64,000 nucleotides of DNA from Ferrovibrio terrae_A (GCF_943372915.1 NZ_CALSAN010000001.1:62001-126000), one strand, 5' to 3'. Positions 18,783 through 27,860 are shown, numbered from the stretch's first letter. The notes: generated by a model not told the origin, from the sequence alone. Made by a program: numbers and translations.

Positions 18783-20009
18783 TCAGCTGTGCTGGAGCGG
18801 AAAGACCATGGTGGCCGTGGTGCCGCGGCCCAGTTCACTGGCCATATGGAGGCGGCCGCCATGCAGCGCCATCAGGCGATGCGAAATCGCCAGGCCAAGG
18901 CCGGAGCCCTGGCGGCGCTGGTTCTTCGGACCCGCCTGGTAGAAGGCCTCGCCCAGCCGCACCAGATCGGCCGGTGCGATGCCCGGCCCGTCATCGCTGA
19001 CGCTGATGCGGATCGTGTCGGCATCGGGGGTGGCAGCCACCACGATGCGGCCTTCGGCCGGTGTGAACTTGATCGCATTGGAGATCAGGTTGAGCAGGAC
19101 CTGGCGAAACGCGCTGCGATCGGCATGCAGCACCGGCAGGGCATGCAGGCTGGCATCCATCACCAGCGACAATTCCTTCTGCCGCGCCTGGGTCAGCAGC
19201 AGCGAAATCACCGCATCGGCCTCGTCCACCACCTTCAGCTTGTCGAGGGTCAGCGTCATCTTGCCGGCTTCGATGCGGCTGAGATCGAGGATGGCGTTGA
19301 TCACTTCGAGCAGATGCTTGCCGGCCTGGCCGATCAGGCCGGCATAGTCCTTGTAATGGGCATCGCCCAGCGGGCCATAGGCCTCGCTCTCCAGCATCTC
19401 GGCAAAACCGATCACCGCATTCAGCGGCGTGCGCAGCTCATGGCTCATGAAGGCGAGGAACTCGCCCTTGGAGCGCGAGGCCAGCATGGCCTCCTCGCGC
19501 GCAGCCTCGGTTTCAGTCAGCGAGCGATGCAGCTCCATCGCATCGGTCACCAGGGCGGCGAATTCCTGCAGCTGCAGCTGCGCGGCAGAATCGAAGCGGC
19601 GCGCCACCGAATCAAAGATCGCCAGCGTGCCGATGTTATGGCCGTCGCGGCTGGTCAGCGGGGCACCGGCATAAAAGCGCAGACCGGCCGGGCCGGTAAC
19701 AAAGGGATTGTCGCTGAAGCGCGCATCCAGCGAGGCATCCTCGACGACACAGACCTCGTCGCTGAGGATCGCCCAGGCACAGAAGCCATGCTCGCGCGGC
19801 AGCTCGCGCAGGTCGATGCCGGTATGGGCCTTGAACCACAGGCGGTCGGTATCAACCAGCGTGACCAGTGCACCCTGGGTGCCGAAGACACGCGCCGCCA
19901 GCCGCACCAGCCGATCGAACCGCGGATCATAGGGTGTGTCGAGGATGGCGAAGCTGCGCAGATCGTTCAGGCGCGCGGCTTCGTTTGATGGGTGCGGTGC
20001 AGCGGGCAC
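18783..20009 (-). CDS. GAF-domain sensor histidine kinase
   Basis: 408 residues, soluble. A GAF domain (about 25-165) opens with LRSFAILDTPYDPRFDRLVRLAA and contains FKAHTGIDLRELPREHGFCAW, a type often found in kinases and cyclases of unknown ligand. HisKA follows with acceptor H190 in FMSHELRTPLNAVIGFAE, then HATPase with SDDGPGIA and RQGSGLGLAISH. No response regulator is adjacent. The molybdopterin-like exported protein lies just downstream on the same strand. Confidence 0.92.
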   Translation of the reverse strand: MPAAPHPSNEAARLNDLRSFAILDTPYDPRFDRLVRLAARVFGTQGALVTLVDTDRLWFKAHTGIDLRELPREHGFCAWAILSDEVCVVEDASLDARFSDNPFVTGPAGLRFYAGAPLTSRDGHNIGTLAIFDSVARRFDSAAQLQLQEFAALVTDAMELHRSLTETEAAREEAMLASRSKGEFLAFMSHELRTPLNAVIGFAEMLESEAYGPLGDAHYKDYAGLIGQAGKHLLEVINAILDLSRIEAGKMTLTLDKLKVVDEADAVISLLLTQARQKELSLVMDASLHALPVLHADRSAFRQVLLNLISNAIKFTPAEGRIVVAATPDADTIRISVSDDGPGIAPADLVRLGEAFYQAGPKNQRRQGSGLGLAISHRLMALHGGRLHMASELGRGTTATMVFPLQHS

Positions 20010-20242
20010 GGGGGTCTCTTTGGAAGGCGATCTTATTTAGAGGCGGTATTCCGCCGCGGCAAGCATTCTTCCGTAGGGGGACAAAGCCTAACGCACTGAT
20101 CTGGTTATGGTTAATTACCGGCCTGCGTCGATTAGCCGCCAGCGTGCATAGACCGGAAATAGAAACCTTGTCCTGATTCCGCAGCGTCCGCCACTCCGCT
20201 AGGTCTGGACCCATATAGCGGTTGGCCCGTAAGACAAACAGC

Positions 20243-20878
20243 ATGCTGCAGCTCGACCACATCACCGTCATCGCGCCTTCTTTGGCCGAAGGCGTGGCCC
20301 ATGTGCGCGCCTGCCTCGATATCGATGTGCCGTTCGGCCGGCAGCATCCGTATATGGGCACCCACAACCATCTGCTTCGGCTGGGCGACAGCGTGTATCT
20401 GGAGATCATCGCGGTCGATCCCGCTGCCGCGCATCCGGGGCGCCGGCGCTGGTTCGGCCTGGATGACCCGGCCACCGTACGCGCGGACTGGGACAGCGGT
20501 TTTCGCCTGCGCGGATGGGTGGCGCGCACCGCCGATATCGATGCCGTTCTGCCGGAGCATGAAAATGTTCTGGGCAGAAAGATTGAACTGAACGGCAGCA
20601 CGCCGTTCTTTTTTGCCGTGCCCGAGGATGGCTCCCTGCCGCTCGGCGGGATCGCGCCATCGGTGATCGATCGGCAGGGCAAACCGCCTTCCATGACAAC
20701 CATGGCCGATCACGGCGCCATATTGCAGTCCCTGGTCATCGACCATCCTGACCCCGCGCAGGTCCGCACACTGTATCGAACGCTGCGCATCGACGCGCCG
20801 CCCGAAATCCGGCAGGCCGACCGCTTCCGCTATCGCGCCCTGATCCAGACGCCTGCAGGCCTGAAGGAGCTGTTCTGA
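20243..20878 (+). CDS. VOC-superfamily protein (glyoxalase-like domain)
   Basis: 211 residues from the ATG at 20243 (MLQLDHITVIAPSLAEGV); a TTG at 20222 would add seven residues and neither start has a clear ribosome site. The N-terminal LDHITV, YMGTHNHLLRLGDSVYLEII and later PSMTTMADHGAILQSLVIDHPDP fit the glyoxalase-3 type of the vicinal oxygen chelate superfamily. The substrate is unknown. Its stop TGA at 20876 abuts the stop of the opposite gene at 20879. Confidence 0.82.
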   Translation: MLQLDHITVIAPSLAEGVAHVRACLDIDVPFGRQHPYMGTHNHLLRLGDSVYLEIIAVDPAAAHPGRRRWFGLDDPATVRADWDSGFRLRGWVARTADIDAVLPEHENVLGRKIELNGSTPFFFAVPEDGSLPLGGIAPSVIDRQGKPPSMTTMADHGAILQSLVIDHPDPAQVRTLYRTLRIDAPPEIRQADRFRYRALIQTPAGLKELF

Positions 20879-21640
20879 TCAGCGCCGGCGCAGGATCGCC
20901 TCGCCATCGACGGTGACGCTGATAGCCTGCTCGCCGGCGGCAGCCACCGGCGGTGCGGCTTCGGCGCGGGCCGACATGCTCATCGCCTTCATCATCACCG
21001 GCCGCTGCATAACGCCGCCATTGAGGCCGACGCGGGCCCAGCCCTCAAAGCGCATGCCCAGCGCCGCCGCGGCCTTTTCGGCGCGCGCCGCCAGGCGCTG
21101 CAACGCCTCGGCAAACATCTCGTCCTGCTGCGCGCGCTGCTGTTCGCGCGACAGGGTGTAGCCCAGTTCCTGCAGCGCCAGACCCTCGGCCTGCAAGGCG
21201 CCCACAGCTTCCAGCAGCTTGGCATCGTCCTTCGATGTCAGCAGCAGGCTCTGCTGCGCGCGCCATAACGGTGCCGGCGGCTTGGCACCGGCCGGCAGCG
21301 TCTGCGGCCGCACGGGGCTTTCCTGATAGGTGTTGTAGCTGCCGGTCTCGACCTCAAGGCCAAGCGCCTTGGCACGGGTGAGCGCACGGGCCATGGCGGC
21401 GTTGACGCTGGCCTGCGCGGTGGCGGCCGCCTCCGCTGTTGCCTGCGCCATCAGGTGGGCGCGCATGGTATCGGGCGTTACATCGCGTTCGGCATTTTCC
21501 GACAGCGTCAGCAGCGTGGCGTCATCGGGCAGCGCGCGCTGGGCGGTCTGCGCCCCGGCATTGTCGCAGGCGGCAACCGCAAGCAGCAGGGCCAGAAGCA
21601 GGGCCGAGGCGGGAAAGGCGAAACGCGAATGGGCGGTCAT
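20879..21640 (-). CDS. SIMPL (DUF541) domain exported protein
   Basis: 253 residues. The N-terminus is a signal peptide with a possible lipobox (AVAAC, C25). The mature part is a SIMPL domain: LLTLSENAERDVTPDTM at the start, alternating Ala-rich helices, and the closing AAAGEQAISVTVDGEAILRR. The family is periplasmic or outer-membrane and poorly understood. A perfect 14-base palindrome lies 20 bases upstream of the start. It converges head-on with the VOC gene without a gap. Confidence 0.85.
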   Translation of the reverse strand: MTAHSRFAFPASALLLALLLAVAACDNAGAQTAQRALPDDATLLTLSENAERDVTPDTMRAHLMAQATAEAAATAQASVNAAMARALTRAKALGLEVETGSYNTYQESPVRPQTLPAGAKPPAPLWRAQQSLLLTSKDDAKLLEAVGALQAEGLALQELGYTLSREQQRAQQDEMFAEALQRLAARAEKAAAALGMRFEGWARVGLNGGVMQRPVMMKAMSMSARAEAAPPVAAAGEQAISVTVDGEAILRRR

Positions 21641-21660
21641 GGCGAGGGTCCGTCAGTTTC

Positions 21661-21674
21661 TGGTCCGCGGACCA
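21661..21674. promoter_or_regulatory. Perfect 14-base palindrome upstream of the SIMPL gene
   Basis: TGGTCCGCGGACCA is its own complement and lies 20 bases before the start of the SIMPL protein gene. Position and symmetry suit a dimeric repressor site, but no regulator is adjacent and chance in GC-rich DNA is possible. Confidence 0.4.
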
Positions 21675-21713
21675 TACCAGACAAACCATGGCCGTTTTGA
21701 GGCGCGTTTGCCG

Positions 21714-22106
21714 TCAGCTGCTCAGCAGCGGCAGCATGCGGTCCTTGGCGTGGAAATACTTGCGGGCATAGGCCAGCAGCTGGCCATCGGTGGGATGATC
21801 GACGGTTTCGCAGCCGACAATATTGCGTTCGAGCCAGGCCTGCGAGCGTGTCACGTAGCGCAGGAATTCCAGTTTGGCCGCACCGGGCCCCACCAGCAGA
21901 ACCTCGCGGGTGTCTTCCAGCGCCTGGGCGATGGACTGGAAAAAGGCGATATCGTCCGGGTCGCGACCGGAACGCAGGGCGCCATGCTTGTGCCGCGGGC
22001 TATGCGGGTGACGGTGCAGCGCCGTCTTGTCGGCGGAGTCGCGGTTGAAATGGAAAATGCAGGCCTCGACATGATCGAGCCACACGACGGCATGGGACTT
22101 AGGCAT
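21714..22106 (-). CDS. BAERF-like (release-factor eRF1-related) protein
   Basis: 130 residues from the ATG at 22106 (MPKSHAVVWLDHVEACIFHF), with GGAG upstream. The pattern AVVWLDH, a His-rich segment (LHRHPHSPRHKHG), VLLVGPGAAKLEFLRYV, and the end ETVDHPTDGQLLAYARKYFHAKDRM matches small bacterial proteins often annotated as translational machinery protein, related to the bacterial archaeo-eukaryotic release factor fold. Its role is unknown; a link to ribosome stalling or nucleoid processes is speculative. Confidence 0.72.
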   Translation of the reverse strand: MPKSHAVVWLDHVEACIFHFNRDSADKTALHRHPHSPRHKHGALRSGRDPDDIAFFQSIAQALEDTREVLLVGPGAAKLEFLRYVTRSQAWLERNIVGCETVDHPTDGQLLAYARKYFHAKDRMLPLLSS

Positions 22107-22190
22107 TCGGGGAGTCTCCGCTTCTTGACCGCCAGAGTTTGACGGCAGCCGGGGAGACCCACCTTGATGCAGGTCAAAAAATCCGGGCAA

Positions 22191-22622
22191 TCAGCGTTTT
22201 ATAAAGCGCTCGCGGATCTTTTTTTGCAGAAAATCGCGCACCTCACGGTAGGCGGCGAGTCGCTGTTCGCGCGTGCCCTCGACGATGGTGGGGTCGAAGG
22301 TGTTCCAGAATTCGACATCGCAGGCCATGGTGCGGGTCATGTCGACGGCGGTGTGCTGCGCCTCGGGCGACAGGGAGATGATGAGATCAAACGAGCTGTC
22401 TTCCAGGTCGTCGAAATTCTTCGAGCGGTGCTTGCTGATATCCAGGCCGATCTCGTCCATCACCTCGACGGCGAGCGGATCGACCTTTTCCTTGCGCACG
22501 CCGGCAGAATCGACAAACACCTGCTTGGGATACAGCGCCTTGAGGATGCCTTCGGCCATCGGGGACCGGACGCTGTTCATGGTGCAACAGAACAGCACGC
22601 TGCCGGGAAGCCGATCCTCCAT
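22191..22622 (-). CDS. Low-molecular-weight protein tyrosine phosphatase-like protein
   Basis: 143 residues with the phosphatase loop CX5R-S as C13-TMNSV-R19-S20 and the general-acid region FDPT near 109. This subfamily is often annotated as a low-molecular-weight phosphotyrosine phosphatase or arsenate-reductase-like. It is the last member of a conserved alphaproteobacterial run (hisD, UPF0262, phosphatase) and starts eight bases after the UPF0262 stop. The true substrate is unknown. Confidence 0.88.
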   Translation of the reverse strand: MEDRLPGSVLFCCTMNSVRSPMAEGILKALYPKQVFVDSAGVRKEKVDPLAVEVMDEIGLDISKHRSKNFDDLEDSSFDLIISLSPEAQHTAVDMTRTMACDVEFWNTFDPTIVEGTREQRLAAYREVRDFLQKKIRERFIKR

Positions 22623-22630
22623 CTCGCCGC

Positions 22631-23122
22631 TTACCGGATATGCAGGACGCAGATGAGCGTGAACAGCCGGCGGGCAGTATCGAAGTCGCAGTCGATCTTG
22701 CCCTTGAGCCGCTCGCGCAGCAGTTCGGAACCCTCGTTATGCACCCCGCGCCGCGCCATATCGATGGTCTCGATCTGCGAGGGCGAGGAGCGCTTGATGG
22801 CCTGGTAGTAGCTGTCGCAGATCTCGAAATAGTCCTTCACGATCTTGCGGAAGGGTGACAGCGCCAGAATGATCTTGCCCAGCGGCGCGGCGCCATCGTC
22901 ACGGATATCGAAGACCAGCCGGTTGTCGGCGATGCCCAGCATCAGCTGGAACGGGCCCTGTTCAGCATGGGCGCCGACCGGCGAGAAGACATTCTGTTCG
23001 ATCAGGTCGAAAATCGCGACCTTGAGTTCATGATCGATATCGGCCGACCGCCGCACCACGCTGCGCTCGTCGAGCAGAACCTCGATGAGACGATGCTGGG
23101 CTGGCGGCGCCTTGTCGGTCAT
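22631..23122 (-). CDS. UPF0262 family protein
   Basis: 163 residues. HRLIEVLLDERSVVRRSADIDHELKVAIFDL, FDIRDDGAAPLGKIILALSP (given here in part) and the helix FRKIVKDYFEICDSYYQAIK are characteristic of UPF0262, a cytoplasmic family almost confined to Alphaproteobacteria and nearly always found between hisD and a small phosphatase gene. The start overlaps the hisD stop by four bases (ATGA), so translation is coupled. No biochemical role is known. Confidence 0.9.
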   Translation of the reverse strand: MTDKAPPAQHRLIEVLLDERSVVRRSADIDHELKVAIFDLIEQNVFSPVGAHAEQGPFQLMLGIADNRLVFDIRDDGAAPLGKIILALSPFRKIVKDYFEICDSYYQAIKRSSPSQIETIDMARRGVHNEGSELLRERLKGKIDCDFDTARRLFTLICVLHIR

Positions 23123-24420
23123 TTGACCCCTTTCGGCAGCCTGATCGAGACCGACAGGGCGTGTCCCTGCAGGCCTTCCGCCTCGGCCAGCGCCACGGCG
23201 GCCGGGCCGATTTTCGCCAGCGAGGCCTCATCACACTGAACCAGCGTGGTGCGCTTCATGAAATCGAGCAGGTTGAGGCCCGAGGCAAAGCGCGCCGCGC
23301 CGGCGGTGGGCAGCACATGATTGGGGCCGGCGACATAATCACCGATCGCTTCCGGCGTATGGCGGCCGAGGAAGATGGCACCGGCATGGCGCACGTTGGC
23401 GGCAAAATCCTGCGGCGCCTCGATGGCCAGTTCCAGATGCTCCGGGGCAATGGCATCGACCAGCGGCGCCGCATCGCTCAGGTTTTTCACCGTGATCAGG
23501 GCGCCGAATTTTTCCCATGACGCCGTGGCGATATCCTTGCGCGGCATGGTGGAAAGCTGCTGCCGCACGGCGGCGCCAACCTTTTCGGCAAAGGCGGCGT
23601 CGTCGGTGATCAGCACCGACTGCGCCACCTCGTCATGCTCGGCCTGGCTGAGCAAATCGGCGGCGATCCAGGCCGGATCGTTTTGATTGTCGGCGACGAC
23701 CAGAATTTCCGATGGCCCGGCCGGATTGTCGATGCCGACCTGGCCGAAGACAAAGCGCTTGGCCGTGACCACGAAACTGTTGCCCGGGCCGGTGATCTTG
23801 TCGACCGGGGCGATGCTTTCGGTGCCATAGGCGAGCGCGGCGACTGCTTGGGCGCCACCCAGGCGATAGACTTCAGTGACACCGGCCAGTTTGAGCGCCG
23901 CCATCACCAGCGGATTGAGTTCGCCGCCCGGTGTCGGCAGGGTGACGACGACACGGCGCACGCCGGCGACCACGGCGGGAATCGCATTCATCAGCACCGA
24001 TGACGGATAGGCAGCCTTGCCACCCGGAACATAAAGCCCGACGGCATCCAGCGGCGTCCAGCGATGGCCGAGCTTCACGCCCTGCGCATCGGTGTAGAAA
24101 TCATCGGCCGGCTTCTGGCGGGCATGGAACAGGCGGATGCGTTCAGCGGCAACCTGCAGTGCCTGCAACGTGGCGCCATCCACCAGTGCGGCCGCGGCAT
24201 CGATCTCGGCCTGGGAAATGCGCAGGCCGAGCCGGGCCGAATCGACATGGTCGAATTTGGCATTCAGCTCATGCAGCGCCGCATCGCCGCGCTTGCGCAC
24301 ATCGGCAATGATCTGCGCCACGATGGCGCCGACATCGGCCTCGGCATCGCGCTTGGATTTCACCATCGCCTGGAAGCGGGCGGCGAAATCCGTATCGGCA
24401 GCATTCAGCGACACCGGCAT
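23119..24420 (-). CDS. hisD: Histidinol dehydrogenase
   Basis: 433 residues from the ATG at 24420. It catalyses the last two steps of histidine synthesis, L-histidinol to L-histidine with two NAD+. Visible family features are the VPGGKAAYPSSVLMNAIPA segment, the nucleotide-binding DKITGPGNSFV, the IDNPAGPSEILVVAD loop, the zinc and catalytic region AIAPEHLEL and GPNHVLPTAGAARF. The start codon overlaps the hisG stop (TGATG), so the two are translationally coupled. Confidence 0.97.
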   Translation of the reverse strand: MPVSLNAADTDFAARFQAMVKSKRDAEADVGAIVAQIIADVRKRGDAALHELNAKFDHVDSARLGLRISQAEIDAAAALVDGATLQALQVAAERIRLFHARQKPADDFYTDAQGVKLGHRWTPLDAVGLYVPGGKAAYPSSVLMNAIPAVVAGVRRVVVTLPTPGGELNPLVMAALKLAGVTEVYRLGGAQAVAALAYGTESIAPVDKITGPGNSFVVTAKRFVFGQVGIDNPAGPSEILVVADNQNDPAWIAADLLSQAEHDEVAQSVLITDDAAFAEKVGAAVRQQLSTMPRKDIATASWEKFGALITVKNLSDAAPLVDAIAPEHLELAIEAPQDFAANVRHAGAIFLGRHTPEAIGDYVAGPNHVLPTAGAARFASGLNLLDFMKRTTLVQCDEASLAKIGPAAVALAEAEGLQGHALSVSIRLPKGVK

Positions 24421-25112
24421 CAGACAGCGACCTTCTTGGTCTTGGTCACGGCGGCGGCGGCCACGGCAGCGGAGAATTTCTCCAGCCAGCCGCCGACCTG
24501 GATCGGCCGCGTCTTCAGCGCCGCGCGATTGACCACGAGACGAGAGGTGACCTGGGCGATGACCTCGACCTCGACCAGGCCATTGGCCTTCAGTGTCGCG
24601 CCAGTGGAGACCAGATCGACGATGCGGCGGCACAGCCCCAGCGTCGGCGCCAGTTCCATGGCACCGTTCAGCTTGATGCATTCGGCCTGCACGCCGCGAT
24701 CGGCGAAATACTTCTGCGTCACGTAAGGGTATTTGGTGGCAACCCGCACATGGCTCCAGCGTTTGGGATCATCAGATGCCGACAGCGCCACCGGTTCGGC
24801 CACCGAGAGCCGGCAATGGCCGATATCGAGATCGAGCGGCGCGTAGATTTCCGGGTAGTCGAATTCCATCAGCACATCGTTGCCGGCAACGCCGAGCTGG
24901 GCGGCGCCGAAAGCCACGAAGGTGGCGACATCGAAACTGCGCACGCGGATCAGCTCGATATCGGGCTGGCTGGTGGCAAAGCGCAGCTTGCGGCTGTTGT
25001 CGTCGGAGAATTCCGGCTCGGGCACGATGCCGGCCGCCAGCAGCAGCGGCATCACCTCTTTCAGGATGCGACCCTTGGGCAGCGCCATGACCAGTTTGTT
25101 GTCGGCACTCAT
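24420..25112 (-). CDS. hisG: ATP phosphoribosyltransferase, short form
   Basis: 230 residues from the ATG at 25112 (MSADNKLVMALPKGRIL). It starts histidine synthesis by joining ATP and PRPP. Motifs include ELIRVRSFDVATFVAFGAAQLGV (in part) and the PRPP loop DLVSTGATLKANGL. The protein lacks the C-terminal regulatory domain of the long form, so it should need the HisZ partner for activity and feedback control; hisZ is not in this window. The start overlaps the DUF2948 stop by four bases. Confidence 0.95.
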   Translation of the reverse strand: MSADNKLVMALPKGRILKEVMPLLLAAGIVPEPEFSDDNSRKLRFATSQPDIELIRVRSFDVATFVAFGAAQLGVAGNDVLMEFDYPEIYAPLDLDIGHCRLSVAEPVALSASDDPKRWSHVRVATKYPYVTQKYFADRGVQAECIKLNGAMELAPTLGLCRRIVDLVSTGATLKANGLVEVEVIAQVTSRLVVNRAALKTRPIQVGGWLEKFSAAVAAAAVTKTKKVAV

Positions 25113-25603
25113 GACACTTCCTTGTGCTTGGGCGCACGACGCACCGGATAGGGTTGCCCCAGATCCTGCATCTGTGCGTCCACGCATTCCACTTCCAGCC
25201 GCACGGCACCGCCGCCAGCGAAAACCAATGTCAGCACCGCTGCCGGGTCTTCACCCAGCGGCTCGGCGATGATCGACAGCAGTTCCAGCGGAGCCCTGGC
25301 GTCATTGCGATCAATGCCGCTGGACTGCACCTTCAGCACGCCGTCGAAATGCAACCCCGCCGGCACCCGCACATGCGGCACGGCGCGGATCAGCTTGCCG
25401 CGCGCATCGACGCGCGTTTCATCTTCCCAGCGGAAACGGTTGAGCACCAGGGCAAAGCGCCGCTGTTTCGGCTGCCAGGCCATGTCGGTGACCCGCAGCG
25501 TCGCATCCTGCAGGCAGGCCGCCAGCACCGTAACATCTTCCGCGTCCTCGGCGCGCAGGCGCAGGGGCGGAAAACGCGGCGTCTTGCGGCGGTCCTCGGC
25601 CAT
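25109..25603 (-). CDS. DUF2948 family protein
   Basis: 164 residues. The sequence LRAEDAEDVTVLAACLQDATLRV, then RFALVLNRFRWEDE, and the late LRLEVECVDAQMQDLGQPYP type ending are characteristic of DUF2948, an alphaproteobacterial family encoded beside murA and hisD/hisG. Its stop overlaps the hisG start (ATGA) and it starts one base after murA ends. Function unknown; context suggests only coexpression with cell-wall and histidine genes. Confidence 0.85.
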   Translation of the reverse strand: MAEDRRKTPRFPPLRLRAEDAEDVTVLAACLQDATLRVTDMAWQPKQRRFALVLNRFRWEDETRVDARGKLIRAVPHVRVPAGLHFDGVLKVQSSGIDRNDARAPLELLSIIAEPLGEDPAAVLTLVFAGGGAVRLEVECVDAQMQDLGQPYPVRRAPKHKEVS

Positions 25604-25604
25604 C

Positions 25605-26885
25605 TCAGTCCTTCAGCCGTTCGATCACGGCGCCGCAGGCGGCCAGCTTTTCTTCCAGCCGCTCGTAGCCGCGATCCAGATGATACACGCGGTTCACCAC
25701 TGTCTCGCCTTCGGCTGCGAGGCCGGCCAGCACCAGCGACACCGAGGCGCGCAGATCGGTGGCCATCACCGGCGCACCGGTCAGCTTGGGAACGCCACGC
25801 ACCAGCGCCGAGGAACCATGCACCACGATATTGGCGCCCATGCGGGTAAGTTCGGGCACATGCATGAACCGGTTCTCGAAGATCGTCTCGGTGATCATCG
25901 AGGCGCCATCAGACACCGTCATCAGCGACATCATCTGCGCCTGCATGTCGGTGGGGAAACCCGGATAGGGCTGGGTGAGGAAATCGACGCCCTTGAGCCG
26001 CGACCCGTTGCGCGCGATCGACACACCGCGCGGCGTTTCGGTGATCACGCAGCCGGCCTCGGTCAGCTTCTCGGCCACGGCCTCGATCAGGTCCATGCGC
26101 GCGCCGGTCAGTTCCACCTTGCCGCCGCAGATCGCAACGGCGGCGAGATAGGTGCCGATCTCGATACGGTCGGGCACGATCTTGTGGGTGGCACCGCGCA
26201 AGCTGGGCTTGCCATGGATGGTGAGATGCTCGCTGCCGATGCCCTCGATCATCGCGCCCATCGCCACCAGGCACTGGGCCAGATCGGCGATCTCGGGCTC
26301 GCGCGCGGCATTCTCCAGCACGGTGGTGCCTTCGGCCAGCGCGGCGGCCATCAGCAGGTTCTCGGTGGCGCCGACCGAGACCTGCGGGAAGCGGATCACC
26401 GCGCCCTTCAGGCCTTTCTTGGCCTTGGCCTTGATATAGCCGTTCTCGACCGTGATCTCGGCGCCGAGCGCCTTCATGCCCATGATATGCAGATCGACCG
26501 GCCGCGTGCCGATGGCGCAGCCGCCGGGCAGCGACACTTCCGCCTCGCCGAAGCGGGCCAGCAGCGGGCCGAGCACCAGCACGGAGGCGCGCATCTTGCG
26601 CACGATATCGTAGGGCGCCAGCGTGGAGGTGATCTTGCCGGCATTGAGATGGATGGTGCGGCCCTCCGGCGTGCCGTTGCCGCCATCCATCGACACATCG
26701 ACGCCGTGCTGCTGTAGCAGATGCGCCATGGTGGCGATATCGGCCAGATGCGGCACGTTGGACAGCGTCAGCGTCTCGTCGCTCAACAGGCTGGCCGCCA
26801 TCAGCGGCAGGGCCGCATTCTTGGCGCCGCCGATACCGATGCTGCCGTCCAGGGGCTTGCCGCCACGCAACCGAATTCTATCCAT
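25605..26885 (-). CDS. murA: UDP-N-acetylglucosamine 1-carboxyvinyltransferase MurA
   Basis: 426 residues, full length. It catalyses the first committed step of peptidoglycan synthesis, transfer of enolpyruvate from PEP to UDP-GlcNAc. K22 (GGAKNAALP) and the catalytic, fosfomycin-binding C123 in SLPGGCAIGTRP are present, as are PYPGFPTDMQAQ and the end YHLDRGYERLEEKL. The cysteine predicts fosfomycin sensitivity at the target. First gene of the murA-DUF2948-hisG-hisD-UPF0262-phosphatase run. Confidence 0.98.
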   Translation of the reverse strand: MDRIRLRGGKPLDGSIGIGGAKNAALPLMAASLLSDETLTLSNVPHLADIATMAHLLQQHGVDVSMDGGNGTPEGRTIHLNAGKITSTLAPYDIVRKMRASVLVLGPLLARFGEAEVSLPGGCAIGTRPVDLHIMGMKALGAEITVENGYIKAKAKKGLKGAVIRFPQVSVGATENLLMAAALAEGTTVLENAAREPEIADLAQCLVAMGAMIEGIGSEHLTIHGKPSLRGATHKIVPDRIEIGTYLAAVAICGGKVELTGARMDLIEAVAEKLTEAGCVITETPRGVSIARNGSRLKGVDFLTQPYPGFPTDMQAQMMSLMTVSDGASMITETIFENRFMHVPELTRMGANIVVHGSSALVRGVPKLTGAPVMATDLRASVSLVLAGLAAEGETVVNRVYHLDRGYERLEEKLAACGAVIERLKD

Positions 26886-27030
26886 AACGCATTGATTCCA
26901 AAGAACTACCGGCTGAAACCGCCGGCCAGAGCTAAATAGGCCACCGATTGTCTAGCGCAACGGGGGCCGAATCGCCAGTGCGGGCGGATGTAACGCCCGG
27001 ATGCGTCAAGGAAAGCCGGGGCGGCAGCCC

Positions 27031-27585
27031 CTAAAGCTTGGGCAGGGTGACGCCGCGCTGGCCCATATATTTGCCGGCGCGGTCGGCATAGCTCACCTCG
27101 CAGGGCTGATCGCCCTTGAGGAACAGGAACTGACAGGCGCCTTCGTTCGCATAAATCTTGGCGGGCAGCGGCGTGGTGTTGGAGAATTCCAGCGTCACAT
27201 GGCCTTCCCATTCCGGCTCCAGAGGCGTGACATTCACGATGATGCCACAGCGCGCATAGGTGCTTTTGCCCAGGCAGATCACCAGCACGTCGCGCGGGAT
27301 GCGGAAATATTCCACCGTGCGGGCCAGCGCGAAGGAATTCGGCGGAATGACGCAGACATCGGTGTCGCGGTCGACAAAGGACTCGGGCGAGAATTCCTTC
27401 GGATCGACGACGGCGCTGTTTACGTTGGTGAAGATCTTGAACTCGCGCGCCACGCGCGCGTCATAGCCGTAAGAGGACAGGCCGTAGGAGATCGTGCCTT
27501 CGCGCTTCTGCGCCTCGACGAAGGGTTCGATCATGCCTTTCGTTTTCGCCATTTCGCGAATCCAGATATCGGACATGACTGACAT
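27031..27585 (-). CDS. dcd: dCTP deaminase
   Basis: 184 residues from the ATG at 27585 (MSVMSDIWIREMA), with AAGGA upstream at good spacing. It converts dCTP to dUTP, feeding thymidylate synthesis. The trimer-active-site motifs LGKSTYARCGI, the catalytic glutamate in GHVTLEFSNTTPLPAKI and the C-terminal GKYMGQRGVTLPKL are all present. It is 145 bases upstream of murA on the same strand; a weak GC hairpin lies just after the stop. Confidence 0.97.
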   Translation of the reverse strand: MSVMSDIWIREMAKTKGMIEPFVEAQKREGTISYGLSSYGYDARVAREFKIFTNVNSAVVDPKEFSPESFVDRDTDVCVIPPNSFALARTVEYFRIPRDVLVICLGKSTYARCGIIVNVTPLEPEWEGHVTLEFSNTTPLPAKIYANEGACQFLFLKGDQPCEVSYADRAGKYMGQRGVTLPKL

Positions 27586-27647
27586 GCGGTGATCCTTCGG
27601 CGGCAGAAAAACAGTGCCTTCGGGCTTAAGCGGGCGGGCCCAGCCCG

Positions 27648-27860
27648 TCAAGACGCCGCCCCGCCACCGTTCCCCGCCGTGTCATCGGGGTCACTGTCAG
27701 GGCCGCCACTCCGGCCGCGGGTCTGCTGCTTGCGGCGGCCCAGGTTGGCCCGCAGGGTCTGTGCCAGCCGCGCCGCCCGGTCAGCCCGCTGCTTCGCCTT
27801 GCGCTGTCGGTTTTCCGACACCGTTTCCGGTGTGCTGTCAGGTTCGTCGCTGTCCGCCAT
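27648..27860 (-). CDS. Small conserved basic protein
   Basis: 70 residues, highly charged, no signal or membrane segment. The helix KAKQRADRAARLAQTLRANL followed by GRRKQQTRGR resembles a tiny alphaproteobacterial family whose members end in a similar RANL-x-RRKAQ motif. The function is unknown; the basic helix could bind RNA or DNA. It is directly upstream of dcd on the same strand, 62 bases from its start. Confidence 0.6.
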   Translation of the reverse strand: MADSDEPDSTPETVSENRQRKAKQRADRAARLAQTLRANLGRRKQQTRGRSGGPDSDPDDTAGNGGGAAS

